Assembly: GCA_002391385.1 (NCBI GenBank)
Contig: DGEY01000058.1
Span: 1-39,338, forward strand
DNA: 39,338 nt
From: Firmicutes bacterium UBA3914
GTDB taxonomy: Bacteria; Bacillota; Limnochordia; Darwinibacteriales; Darwinibacteriaceae
Direction: 5' to 3'
The notes under the pieces are model-generated. The model worked only from the letters and a program-made list of their open reading frames with translations. It was not told where the DNA came from and made no database searches. Positions 7,857 through 16,721 of this stretch are shown here, piece after piece. Numbering within the stretch: the stretch's first letter is position 1; every line of letters begins with the position of its first letter. Position numbers and translations under genes: made by a program.

Positions 7857-8654
7857 ATGTTGGAGGCCAGTACATTGGGAAGAAAACGGAAAGCGGGGCT
7901 TCTTTTGGCCCTGGCGTTGTTTTGGCATCTTTTCTCAGCTCAACAAGTTCAAGCCACCCAGCTCTTCCTCAATGAGCTGTTGGAGTCAACTCCCCATATA
8001 CAAGTGATGAAGGAAGGTCAGGTTATGCGCACAGTCGAACTGAAGCTGGGCAAGCCAGCTGAGCCCCAAACTGCCCCGGCTCCTCTTCCCCAGAAGAGGA
8101 TCGCCCTTACCTTCGATGACGGTCCTGATTTGATCAACACCCCGCAGATCTTGGACATCCTCCGGGATGAGCAGGTGTCTGCCACCTTCTTTGTCCTGGG
8201 GCAGAAAGTGGAACGCTATCCGGAGATGACCCGCCGCATTTCTCTAGAGGGGCACCTGGTGGCCAACCACTCCCGCACCCATCCGGATTTCGCCGAGCTG
8301 TCCAATGAAGAAATCCTGGCCCTGGAGCTGGATCCCACCTCCAAGGCAGTGGAAAGGATCACCGGCTATTACCCCATGATCATGCGGCCCCCCTACGGCT
8401 CTCTGCGCCAAGACTCGGTAACGTATCTGCGGGAGCGGGGCTGGCAGATTGTGCGCTGGTCCTTGGATACCTTCGACTGGGACAGCAGCCGCAACTCCCC
8501 GGAAGAGATCATCGGGCGCATCAAGACAGACCACCACAACGGGGCCATCGTGCTTATGCACTGCAACGGTCCCACCACCATCCAGGCTCTGCCGGAGATC
8601 ATCCGCTTCCTGCGGGATCTGGGTTACCATTTCGTCACCGTGGATCAGCTCTAG
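7857..8654 (+). CDS. Exported polysaccharide deacetylase (NodB/PdaA-like, CE4)
   Basis: A 265-residue protein with an N-terminal signal or anchor helix (about 12-30, LLLALALFWHLFSAQQ) and a NodB homology domain from about 80. The catalytic pieces are visible: TFDDGPD (base D87, metal ligand D88), NHSRTH (metal ligands H138 and H142), RPPYG near 178 and the late MHCNG motif. It should remove acetyl groups from peptidoglycan or another cell-wall GlcNAc/MurNAc polymer outside the membrane. The ATG start at 7857 has only a weak ribosome site. In the leader, GGCAGG (7809-7814) and CCTGCC (7820-7825) form a small hairpin around AAAAA. The next gene follows after 41 bases on the same strand. Confidence 0.92.
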   Translation: MLEASTLGRKRKAGLLLALALFWHLFSAQQVQATQLFLNELLESTPHIQVMKEGQVMRTVELKLGKPAEPQTAPAPLPQKRIALTFDDGPDLINTPQILDILRDEQVSATFFVLGQKVERYPEMTRRISLEGHLVANHSRTHPDFAELSNEEILALELDPTSKAVERITGYYPMIMRPPYGSLRQDSVTYLRERGWQIVRWSLDTFDWDSSRNSPEEIIGRIKTDHHNGAIVLMHCNGPTTIQALPEIIRFLRDLGYHFVTVDQL

Positions 8655-8695
8655 GCCCGCTGCCCTTTGATCATGCACAAACTGGAGGACAACCC

Positions 8696-10318
8696 ATGGA
8701 CAAAGCACAGCCCACAGCAGTTTTCTTCAACGCTAGATTTCTCACCCTAGATCCCTCCCTGCCGGAAGTGGAGGCCCTGGCGGTGCGGGACGGCAGGATC
8801 CTGGCCGTGGGCGGTAAGGAAGAAATCCTGCGCCTGGCCGGGCCCGCCACGCACCGGGAAGACCTGGGCGGGCAGGTAGCAGTCCCCGGCTTCCACGACA
8901 GCCATCTGCACCTGCTCAGCTGGGGCCTGACCATGGACGGTGTGCAGCTTTCAAAGGCCCGCTCCGTTCAGGAGCTGGTGGAACTGGGCCGGGCGTATGT
9001 GCAGGAAAACCCCGGCCGCCAGTGGATCTTGGGCCGGGGATTCAACGACGAGCTCTTTACCGAGGCCCGCCTGCCCACTAGAGCAGACCTGGATCAGATC
9101 TCCCCTATGCAGCCGGTGGTGTTCACCCGGGTGTGCGGGCATATCTGCACAGCCAATTCCAGGGCCCTGGAACTGGCGGGGATCAACGAACACACGCCAG
9201 ACCCGCCGGGTGGCAGCATCGACAGGGATACCGCGACGGGCCGTCCCACCGGGGTGCTGCGGGAAAACGCCGTGGAGCTTGTCACCAAGCTGATTCCCTC
9301 CCCCACGGTGGAGGATCTCAAGCGGGTTCTCCGCCGGGCCTGCGCCCGGGCCGCGGCCCTGGGGCTCACCACCGTGCAGAGCAACGACCTGCACGGGGCG
9401 GCCTCCCTGGACAAGAGGCTCCGCGCCTATCTGGAGCTGGACCAAGCTGGGGAGCTGCCCATCCGCATCATCCTCCAGGCCAGCATGCCCACCCTGGAAG
9501 AGCTCCACGCCTACCTGGAGGTCTGGAAAGCCACCCCACCGGGCGCGCAGCTGACCCTGGGGCCGCTGAAGCTCTTCGCAGATGGCTCCCTGGGCGGCAG
9601 GACAGCTGCCCTCACCTGCCCCTACGGGGATGCCCCAGATACCCGCGGCATGCTCATCTACAACCAAGAAGAACTGGACCAGCTGGTGCTCACCGCGGCC
9701 CAGCACGATCTGCAGGTCGCGGTGCATGCCATAGGCGATCGAGCCCTGGACCTGGTGCTCAATAGCTTTGCCCGGGCTAAGGCGACCTATCCCGCCTGGA
9801 GCAAGCGGCCCCGGGTAATCCACGCCCAGATCACCCGCTACGACCAGCTGGTGCGCCTATCCCAGCTGGGCGTCGTCGCGGATATCCAGCCCATCTTCGT
9901 ACCCACCGATCTCCATTTCGTCGAGGAGCGGGTGGGGGCAGAAAAGGCCAGCTACGCCTACGCCTGGAAAACCATGGGCACCCTAGGCATCCCCACCGCG
10001 GGGGGATCCGACTGCCCCGTGGAGCCCTGCAATCCCCTGCTTGGCCTCCATGCCGCGCGCACCAGGCAGGATCGGTCCGGCTATCCCCCAGGGGGCTGGC
10101 ATCCCCAGGAGCGTTTGACGGGCGCGGAGGCCCTGCGGCTCTTTACCACAGGTTCCGCCTACGCCGCCCATGAAGAAGCGGATAGGGGCACCCTCAGCCC
10201 CGGCAAGCTGGCGGACTTCGTGGTGCTCCCCGCAGATCCCACCGAAACCGACCCCTGGAAGCTGCTCACCATGGAAGTGACGGCAACCTATGTGGGCGGA
10301 AAAAGAGTTAGCCCCTAG
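8696..10318 (+). CDS. YtcJ-like metal-dependent amidohydrolase
   Basis: A 540-residue amidohydrolase-superfamily enzyme of the YtcJ/LAF3 type. The opening beta-sandwich (1-60) leads into the first metal motif HDSHLHLLSWG (near 66-76). Other family markers are GRGFND near 107, LFADGSLGGRTAAL near 295, VHAIGDRALD near 347, VIHAQI (a metal His) and GGSDCPVEP near 437. It should hydrolyse an amide or related C-N bond in the cytoplasm. Relatives in databases are often labelled 'exoenzyme regulatory protein' without firm substrate. The ATG start at 8696 is 7 bases after CTGGAGGA. It probably shares a transcript with the deacetylase upstream. Substrate unknown. Confidence 0.9.
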   Translation: MDKAQPTAVFFNARFLTLDPSLPEVEALAVRDGRILAVGGKEEILRLAGPATHREDLGGQVAVPGFHDSHLHLLSWGLTMDGVQLSKARSVQELVELGRAYVQENPGRQWILGRGFNDELFTEARLPTRADLDQISPMQPVVFTRVCGHICTANSRALELAGINEHTPDPPGGSIDRDTATGRPTGVLRENAVELVTKLIPSPTVEDLKRVLRRACARAAALGLTTVQSNDLHGAASLDKRLRAYLELDQAGELPIRIILQASMPTLEELHAYLEVWKATPPGAQLTLGPLKLFADGSLGGRTAALTCPYGDAPDTRGMLIYNQEELDQLVLTAAQHDLQVAVHAIGDRALDLVLNSFARAKATYPAWSKRPRVIHAQITRYDQLVRLSQLGVVADIQPIFVPTDLHFVEERVGAEKASYAYAWKTMGTLGIPTAGGSDCPVEPCNPLLGLHAARTRQDRSGYPPGGWHPQERLTGAEALRLFTTGSAYAAHEEADRGTLSPGKLADFVVLPADPTETDPWKLLTMEVTATYVGGKRVSP

Positions 10319-10321
10319 AAA

Positions 10322-10343
10322 AGCCCGGCCCCGCGGCCGGGCT
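10322..10343. terminator. Bidirectional terminator between convergent genes
   Basis: AGCCCGGCC (10322-10330) pairs perfectly with GGCCGGGCT (10335-10343) around a 4-base loop. It lies between the amidohydrolase (plus) and the PLP lyase (minus), which meet here. The minus strand reads into TTTT and the plus strand into GTGTTTA, so it fits best for the minus-strand gene but could serve both. Confidence 0.8.
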
Positions 10344-10347
10344 GTGT

Positions 10348-11382
10348 TTATCTATTCTGGAAGAGCTCCCTCACCCGGAGGATAAAGCGGTCCACCACCT
10401 CTTCCGGGCAGGCCCAGGAGGTGGCCAGCCGCACGGCTGTATGCTCCCCATCCACCTTCTGCCAGATCAGGAAATCATAGTCCTTCTGCAGCTGGGCGAT
10501 GATGCTGTTGGGCAGAATGGGGAAAATCAGGTTGGTGGGCGAGTGCACCAGGAACTGGCATCCCAGCTCCTCCAGGGCCCCCTGGATCCTGGCGGCCAGG
10601 CGGTTGGCCCGTTCAGCCAGCTGGAAAAAGAGGTCGTCCCGGAAAAGCTCCTTGAACTGCAGGCCCAAAAGGCGCCCTTTGGCCAGGAGCGCTCCTTTCT
10701 GCTTGATGTGGAAGCGGAAATCCTCCTTGAGGTGATCAGTGCAGATCACCAGCGCTTCCCCGATCAGGGCCCCGTTTTTGGTGCCGCCGATGTAAAAGGC
10801 GTCCACTAAACCGGCCAGCTCAGGGAAGGTCAAATCATTACCCGGAGCCGTGAGGGCCGAGCCCAGGCGGGCCCCATCCACATACAGGAGCAGATCATGC
10901 TCCCGGCAGAACCTGCTCAGCTCCGTGAGCTCGCCTTTGGTGTAGATGGAGCCCAGTTCGGTGGCGTTGGAGATGTAGACCAGTTTGGGCTTGACCATGT
11001 GCTCATCCATGTGGAAATCCAGAACTTCCTGGATGTCTCCAGGCCGGAGCTTGCCCTCCTTGCCCGGGGCGGTGACCACTTTGTGTCCAGTGGCCTCAAT
11101 CGCCCCCGCTTCGTGCACTTCCACATGGCCCGTCACCGGCGCGATCACCGCTTCATGGGGCCGCAAAAAGGCGGAGATGGCGATGAGGTTGGTCTGGGTC
11201 CCACCGGGGATAAAGTGAATGTCCACATCCTGCCTGCCCAGTCTGGCTTTGATCAACTCTGCGGCTTCGTGGCAGAAGGGATCTTCCCCGTAACCTAGGG
11301 TCTGCTCCAGATTGGTTTCCCAAAGGGCCTGCAGGATCCGGGGATGTGCTCCTTCGCTGTAGTCGTTGGTAAATCTGTACAT
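10348..11382 (-). CDS. Low-specificity L-threonine aldolase-type PLP enzyme
   Basis: A 344-residue fold-type I PLP enzyme of the threonine aldolase / beta-eliminating lyase family. It should split L-threonine or L-allo-threonine to glycine and acetaldehyde. Markers are the opening NDYSEGAHP, the GGTQTN segment that contacts the cofactor phosphate, the DGARLG motif near 170 (Asp to the PLP ring nitrogen) and the PLP lysine in GGTKNGA (about 200). I place the start at ATG 11382, not GTG 11397, because GGAGG lies 8 bases before that ATG and overlaps the GTG. It lies just downstream of the formate dehydrogenase operon's terminator, so readthrough is possible. No clear promoter of its own was found. 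Confidence 0.9.
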   Translation of the reverse strand: MYRFTNDYSEGAHPRILQALWETNLEQTLGYGEDPFCHEAAELIKARLGRQDVDIHFIPGGTQTNLIAISAFLRPHEAVIAPVTGHVEVHEAGAIEATGHKVVTAPGKEGKLRPGDIQEVLDFHMDEHMVKPKLVYISNATELGSIYTKGELTELSRFCREHDLLLYVDGARLGSALTAPGNDLTFPELAGLVDAFYIGGTKNGALIGEALVICTDHLKEDFRFHIKQKGALLAKGRLLGLQFKELFRDDLFFQLAERANRLAARIQGALEELGCQFLVHSPTNLIFPILPNSIIAQLQKDYDFLIWQKVDGEHTAVRLATSWACPEEVVDRFILRVRELFQNR

Positions 11383-11454
11383 AGAGAAGGCCTCCACTCA
11401 GTTTGAAGTTCAACCGCCGTAAGTGTTCTCCGCAGCACCCCTCCGTCCCTGCAG

Positions 11455-11490
11455 AAAAAAAGAGCGCTCCGGCTTAAGCCACGATGCGCT
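11455..11490 (-). terminator. Terminator of the 17-gene formate dehydrogenase operon
   Basis: On the minus strand AGCGC (11490-11486) pairs with GCGCT (11467-11463), with an inner GGC-TTAA-GCC, followed by seven T (11461-11455). The fdhD stop codon lies inside the loop region. This marks the likely 3' end of the operon that begins at the promoter near 25.9 kb. Confidence 0.8.
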
Positions 11491-12166
11491 CCGAGCCGCT
11501 GTAAATGTTGATGCGCTGCCCCCTGGCAAAACCGCAGAGGGTGATCCCGTACTGCCTGGCCAGGGCCACCGCGCTGGCCAGGGGTGCGGAGCGGGAAACG
11601 ATCACCTGCACCCCGGTGTGCAGCGCCTTCTCCACCAGGTCACCGGGGACGCGGCCGCTGGTGAGCAAAGCACACTGCGCCAGATCCCAGTCAGCCAAAA
11701 GGGCCCGGCCCAGCGCTTTATCCACCGCATTGTGCCTCCCGATATCCTCCATGAAAATGCGCCTGCCGTCCTGATGCCACAGGGCACAGCTGTGCACCGC
11801 TCCAGTGGCGGCGAACAGCTCTGAGCGGCCCGCGAACCAGTCCATCGCCTGGAACAGGTCCTGGACCTGGAGGAAAAAGCTTTTTTGCTGCGGCGCGCGG
11901 CCTGCAGCCCCGCGGCGCAGTTCCACATGGGCTGCGCTGCCGCTGATGGTGAGCTGCTCCAGGTCAGCTGTGCTGCCGATGACCCCCAGGGCGAAAAGAT
12001 GGCCGCACACCAGCTCCTCCAAGTTGGCCGGGAGGCAGAGGAACTCTACGCTCAGGCGGCCGTTCACATAGACCTTGAGCTGGTGGTCGATGACCAGTGC
12101 ATCCTGGACAGTGTGCAGGCAGCCCCCTTCGATCCTGGTGATCTCAACCTGCTTAACCACTTCCAT
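11474..12166 (-). CDS. fdhD: Formate dehydrogenase accessory sulfurtransferase FdhD, lacking the CxxC pair
   Basis: A 230-residue FdhD-family protein. FdhD passes sulfur from a cysteine desulfurase to the Mo/W-bis-MGD cofactor and delivers it to formate dehydrogenase. Family markers are present: TGAVHSCALW, MEDIGRHNAVDKALG, LLTSGRVP and TLCGFARG. However, the loop that normally carries CGxCG, between the TISGSA strand and FFLQV, reads ELRRGAAGRAPQQK and has no cysteine; no other frame there shows CGxCG either. The best start is ATG 12166, 6 bases after AGAGGTG inside mobA; a GTG at 12175 is part of that ribosome site. It is the last gene of the operon, after mobA and the Sec enzyme it should serve. 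Confidence 0.88.
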   Translation of the reverse strand: MEVVKQVEITRIEGGCLHTVQDALVIDHQLKVYVNGRLSVEFLCLPANLEELVCGHLFALGVIGSTADLEQLTISGSAAHVELRRGAAGRAPQQKSFFLQVQDLFQAMDWFAGRSELFAATGAVHSCALWHQDGRRIFMEDIGRHNAVDKALGRALLADWDLAQCALLTSGRVPGDLVEKALHTGVQVIVSRSAPLASAVALARQYGITLCGFARGQRINIYSGSERIVA

Positions 12167-12758
12167 GGGTTTCACCTCTAAACCGAGCGTATTCCTGGGG
12201 CGTGTTCAAATTGAGGAAAGCCCGCCAACCCGGGACCAAGGGCGCGGCCTCCTCTTCCGGGATGACAAGGGCTTTGATCTCCCGAAGAAACCTGGTTACG
12301 GAGCAGTGGCCGCGCTGGAGGTGAGTGTCCAGTAAAGGCAGGGCGTCCCGGCTGTAAAAGGCATGGAACGGCTGCAGGCGGCCGTGCACTTCGGTCACGC
12401 AGGCCCCGTAATCCGCTCCATGCAGGCGCTGGATCATGAAGTCGATGTAAGGAAGCTCCAGATAGGGCATATCGCAGGCGGTGATAAAAACCCACCGGCT
12501 CTGGGCGTGCAGCAAAGCCGCGTGGATGCCAGCCAGGGGCCCGCTGTCCCGGTAAACATCCTGGATCACCCGGACCTGGCTGGCGGCATAGAGCTGGGGG
12601 GTGGGGCTGGTCACCAGCACATCGGCAAAGCGCGCCTTCAGCTGAACGATGAGCTGTTCCACAACCGTCCTCCCCCCGGCCTCCAGCAGCTGCTTGTCAA
12701 AACCCATGCGGGTGGATTTGCCACCCGCAAGGATTGCTGCACTTTTGAACATCTGCAA
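12153..12758 (-). CDS. mobA: Molybdenum cofactor guanylyltransferase MobA
   Basis: A 201-residue nucleotidyltransferase that joins GMP from GTP to molybdopterin, giving the MGD cofactor used by formate dehydrogenases. The nucleotide-binding signature is AILAGGKSTRMGFDK near 8-22, and the metal-binding Asp is in TACDMPYLE near 96. Length is normal. It starts 3 bases after the stop of the formate dehydrogenase gene and its end overlaps the fdhD start. This ties bis-MGD synthesis to the enzyme that uses it. Confidence 0.93.
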   Translation of the reverse strand: MQMFKSAAILAGGKSTRMGFDKQLLEAGGRTVVEQLIVQLKARFADVLVTSPTPQLYAASQVRVIQDVYRDSGPLAGIHAALLHAQSRWVFITACDMPYLELPYIDFMIQRLHGADYGACVTEVHGRLQPFHAFYSRDALPLLDTHLQRGHCSVTRFLREIKALVIPEEEAAPLVPGWRAFLNLNTPQEYARFRGETHGSG

Positions 12759-12761
12759 GAC

Positions 12762-15437
12762 TTAGCACCTCTCCACCCTGGCCGCACACACCTTGTACTC
12801 GGGGATCTTGGCGATGGGATCCAGGGCATCGTTGGTCAAGCGGTTGGCCGCGCCATCGGCAAAGTGGAAGGGTATAAAGATCACCCCTTCGTCCACCCTG
12901 TCGGTGACCACAGCATCCACCACCACCTCGCCCCGGCGGGACTTCACCTTCACCCTGGCCCCCTGCTGGAGCCCGAGCCTTTCCGCATCAGCCGGGTTGA
13001 TCTCCACGAAGGAACGGCCTGCGATGCGGTTCAGCTCCGCATTTCTCCCGGTCATGGTGCGGGTGTGGTAGTGGTAGAGTATCCTTCCGGTGGTCAGGAG
13101 CAGTGGATACTCTTCATCCGGCTGTTCAGCCGGGGGAACGTAATGGGCTGGTTTGAAGAGCGCCCTCTCTCCCCGGGAGAACCTGCCCACATGCAGAATG
13201 GGCGTCCCCGGATGGTCTGGCGTGGGACACGGCCACTGGGGCTGCTCCCTGTCCAGGCGCTGAAAACTGAACCCGCCGTAGGAAGGGGTCAAGGAAGCGA
13301 TCTCCCGGAGGGTTTCCTCAGGGGAGCCGAGGTTGTTCTCGTAGCCCAAGCGGCGCATGAGCTCATCGAGGATCTCCCAATCGGTCCGGGCCTCCCCTGG
13401 AGGGGATACCGCGCGCCTGATCCGCTGCACCCGGCGCTCCGTATTGGTAAAGGTACCCTCCTTCTCGGCAAAGCAGGCCGCGGGCAGGACCACATGGGCC
13501 AGTTCCGCCGTTTCCGTCAGGAAGATATCCTGCACGATAAGAAGATCCAGCTTCCTAAAGGCTTCTTCCGTGTGGTTCAAATTGGGGTCGCTGAGCAGCG
13601 GATTCTCGCCCATGACAAAGAGGCAGCGCACCCGGCCATCTTCAATGGCCTTCACCGCTTCAGTCACAGTGAGGCCGGGTTTTTCCGGGAGCTTGACTCC
13701 CCAGGCCCGTTCAAACTTGGCCCGGGCCTCGGGGTTAGCCACCTTCTGGTAGCCGGTGTAGTCCCCGGGCAGGCAGCCCATGTCGCAGGCTCCCTGCACG
13801 TTATTCTGTCCCCGCAGGGGATTCACACCACACCCGTATTTCCCCACCTTGCCGCAGAGCAGTGCCAGGTTGGAAATGGACATGACCCCAGCCGTCCCGG
13901 TGGAATGCTGGGTGACGCCCATGGCGTAGAAGATGGGCGCCTTGTCCGCCTGGGCGTAGAGCCTGGCGGCCTCTTTCAGATCTTCCACATCTACGCCGCA
14001 GATCTCCGCCACCTTTTCCGGCGGATAGTCCTGGACAACTTCCCACAGGTCCTCAAAACCTTCCGTGCGGTTTTCCACGTAGTCCCGATCGTAGAGCCCC
14101 TCGCTGATGATCACGTGCATCAAGCCGTTGAGGAGGGCGATGTTCGTGCCGGGTTTGATCTTAAGGAAAATGTGGGCATCTTCCACCAGGGGTATCTCCC
14201 GCGGTTCCGCCACTACCAGCTTGGCACCGCGTTTGACCGCCTGGCGGATCTGGGCGCCGATCACAGGATGGGCTTCCGTGGTGTTGGAACCCAACACCAA
14301 AACCACATCGGCATCCACTACCTCTGCAATGGAGTTGGTCATGGCTCCACTGCCTAACGTTGTAGCTAGACCAGCCACAGTAGAGGAGTGTCAAAGCCGG
14401 GCGCAGTGGTCCACGTTGTTGGTACCCACCACCGCCCTCATCATCTTCATAAACAGGTAGTTCTCTTCATTGGTCACCCGGGCCGAGGAAAAGCCGGCGA
14501 TGGCATCTGGCCCGCTTTCCTCTTTGATCTTTTTGATGCCCTCCACCACATAATCCAGCGCCTCGTCCCAGCTTACCGGCTGCAGCTGGCCATCCTTGCG
14601 GATCAGGGGCGTTTTCAGGCGGTCGGGATGGTTGATGAAATGGTAGGCCCATTTGCCCTTGACGCAGAGGATGCCGGGGTTGGCCCGGCCGTGGGCAGGT
14701 TCGACCCCCACCACCTCGCCGTTTTTCACCAGCAGGTCCATCTGGCAGCCCACGCCGCAGTAGGGGCAGGTGGTGCGGGTTTTGGTCACTTCCCAGATCC
14801 GGAAGGACTTGGCGGCCTTGGCCGTCAGCGCTCCCGTGGGGCACACGGAGACGCAGTTCCCGCAGGAAACGCAGTTGCTGTCCTTGAACAGCTTGTCAAA
14901 GGGCAGGCCCACCCAGGTGTCCGGCCCCCGGTTCTTCAGGCTCAGGGTGTGGTTCACCTGCAGGTCATTGCACACCCGCACACACCGCCGGCAGAGGATG
15001 CACTTGCTGGGATCGTAGTTGAAAAACTCGCTGCTCTCATCTTTGGGATGATGCTCTTTGAACCGGACGAAGCGGCTCCCCTCCACCCCGTATTCCATAG
15101 CATACTGGTACAATTTGCAGCGGCCCGTGGCCGGACAGTTGAAGCAGTCCGTGTCGTGGTTGGCCAGAAGCAGCTCCAGAATCAAGCGGCGGAAGGAGAC
15201 CACCCGCTCGCTCTTGGTCTGCACCACCATCCCGTCCCAGCAGGGCGTGGCGCAGGAGACCTGCAGGTTTTTGACCCCCTCCACCTCCACCACGCACATG
15301 CGGCAGGAACCCTCCGCCTTGAGCTGTTCCAAGTGGCAGAGGGTGGGGATCTCAATGCCCAAAAACTGGCAGGCTTCCAGGATCGTCGTGCCTTCGCTCA
15401 CTTCCACAGGCCGTCCATCAATGGTCAGTTTCAGCAT
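12762..15437 (-). CDS. fdhA: NAD-linked formate dehydrogenase catalytic subunit, selenoprotein (in-frame UGA = Sec349)
   Basis: Two open frames are one gene of 891 residues joined by an in-frame TGA at 14393-14391. The context VDHCARL-U-HSSTVAGLA is the signature of selenocysteine formate dehydrogenases, and a SECIS hairpin follows. Domain order: NuoG-like [2Fe-2S] (C34, C45, C48, C62); His/Cys cluster region near 90-110; two [4Fe-4S] motifs (CILCRRCVRVC near 147, CVSCGNCVSVCP near 185); CPYCGVGC near 220 for the cluster next to the cofactor; then the Mo/W-bis-MGD domains with Sec as metal ligand, ending in the MGD-binding C-terminal barrel (HYHTRTMTGRNAEL, VKVKSRRGEV). It oxidises formate or reduces CO2 in the cytoplasm. 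TGATG overlap with nuoF upstream; GGGAGG ribosome site. Ordinary annotation would split it in two. Confidence 0.96.
14362..14393 (-). promoter_or_regulatory. Bacterial SECIS element after the UGA codon
   Basis: The mRNA just 3' of the UGA (14393-14391) folds into a 6-bp stem, GUGGCU (14378-14373) with AGCUAC (14367-14362), closing the pentaloop GGUCU (14372-14368). As I recall it, the E. coli fdhF SECIS has the same GGUCU loop, also 18 bases after UGA. The loop G-U is the SelB contact. This supports real selenocysteine insertion over a nonsense mutation. Confidence 0.9.
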
Positions 15438-16696
15438 CAGCTAACCTCCCTTGCGTAGGCGTTGTTCACGGCGAAGACCTGCGGGAAGAAGCGCACCACA
15501 GAAAGGATGGGATTGGGTGCCATCTGCCCCAGTCCGCACAGGCAGCCCACGGTCATGGCTTTGCCCAGCTCCACTAAAAGATCCAGGTCCCCCTCCTGGG
15601 CGGTACCGTGCCTGAACTTGCGCACTAAGTGCAGGAGCTGGGGATTGCCTTCCCGGCATGGACAGCACTTGCCGCAGGATTCCTTGACGAAAAACTCGGT
15701 GAGGTTTTCCAAAACGTCCAACAGGCAGCAGGTCTCATCCATAAACATGAGATCGCCCGCGCCGAAGGTGGCCCCCACCCCATCGCAGCTTTCCGGATCC
15801 AAGGGGGTGTCCAAAAGCGAAGCGGGGATGATGTTACCGGAAGCACCGCCGGTTTGGATGGCGTAGAGCCGCTTGCCGTTGGGGCAGCCGCCTCCCACTT
15901 CCTCAAAGAGCTGGCGGATGGTGACGCCCACTGGAAACTCGTAAACCCCGGGATTGGTGATATTACCCGAAAGGGTAAAGAGCTTGGTGCCTGGGAAGCG
16001 CTCCGTACCCAAGCGGCGATACCACTTCGGGCCGTGCTCCATGATGGCCGGCAGGTTAGCCAAGGTCTCCACATTGTTTACCAAAGTGGGCTTCCCCCAC
16101 AGACCGGCAACGCCGGGATAGGGGGGCTTCACCCGCGGCTCACCCCTTTTTCCCTCTAAGGAGTCCAAAAGGGCGGTTTCCTCGCCGCAGACGTAGGCAC
16201 CGGCACCGATAAAGAGCTGGATATCAAAGGCGAAGCCGCTGCCCAGGATGTCAGTGCCCAGAAACCCATGCTGGCGGGCATCCTCCAGCGCCTTTTCCAG
16301 GACCTTTTTCACATGGGGATACTCGGCCCGCAGGTAGATATAACCCTGATCTGCCCCCACGGCCAAAGCGGCGATGATCATGCCCTCAATGAGCCGGTGG
16401 GGAACCTCCTCCATGATCACCCTGTCCTTGTTGGTTCCAGGTTCTCCCTCGTCCGCGTTGCACACCACATACTTGTGATCAGCAGCGGCGGCCTTGGTGA
16501 AGGACATTTTCAGTCCCGTGGGGAACCCGGCTCCACCCCGGCCCCGCAGGCCGGAAGCTTTGATGATCTCCACGATCTGGTCTGGATCGGCCAAGGCCTT
16601 CCTCAACCCGGTGTAGCCGCCCACCGCCTCGTAGGCCCGGGCGCTGGTGGGTAGGAATTCGCCTGCTTTATCCAGTACCACCCTGGTTTCCTCCAT
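15437..16696 (-). CDS. NuoF/HydB-like NADH-binding flavoprotein subunit of formate dehydrogenase
   Basis: A 419-residue NADH:acceptor subunit with FMN and one [4Fe-4S] cluster. Visible parts: GRGGAGFPTGLKMSF near 50-65 (NADH/FMN-binding glycine loop), NADEGEPGTNKDR near 80-92 (FMN), GAGAYVCGEETAL near 165-177, and the cluster ligands ESCGKCCPCREG near 340 with the fourth Cys in GCLCGLGQ near 385. Unlike HydB of bifurcating hydrogenases, it has no N-terminal thioredoxin-like domain and no C-terminal ferredoxin domain. With NuoE it should pass electrons between NAD(H) and the Sec catalytic subunit, whose start overlaps its stop (TGATG). It is separated from NuoE by two unusual membrane-protein genes. 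Confidence 0.93.
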   Translation of the reverse strand: MEETRVVLDKAGEFLPTSARAYEAVGGYTGLRKALADPDQIVEIIKASGLRGRGGAGFPTGLKMSFTKAAAADHKYVVCNADEGEPGTNKDRVIMEEVPHRLIEGMIIAALAVGADQGYIYLRAEYPHVKKVLEKALEDARQHGFLGTDILGSGFAFDIQLFIGAGAYVCGEETALLDSLEGKRGEPRVKPPYPGVAGLWGKPTLVNNVETLANLPAIMEHGPKWYRRLGTERFPGTKLFTLSGNITNPGVYEFPVGVTIRQLFEEVGGGCPNGKRLYAIQTGGASGNIIPASLLDTPLDPESCDGVGATFGAGDLMFMDETCCLLDVLENLTEFFVKESCGKCCPCREGNPQLLHLVRKFRHGTAQEGDLDLLVELGKAMTVGCLCGLGQMAPNPILSVVRFFPQVFAVNNAYAREVS

Positions 16697-16721
16697 GCTT
16701 CCACTCCTTTCGGCCCGCAGG

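Noticed and set aside
12363..14357. A 664-codon open frame on the plus strand opposite the formate dehydrogenase gene
   Set aside because: It is the antisense of a well-recognised enzyme gene. It has no family features and low-complexity composition (many His, Gln, Pro, Gly), as expected from reverse reading of GC-rich codons.
14378..14393. A nonsense mutation or gene split in the formate dehydrogenase
   Set aside because: The TGA sits in the exact Sec context and is followed by a SECIS hairpin with the right loop and spacing, so it is read as selenocysteine.
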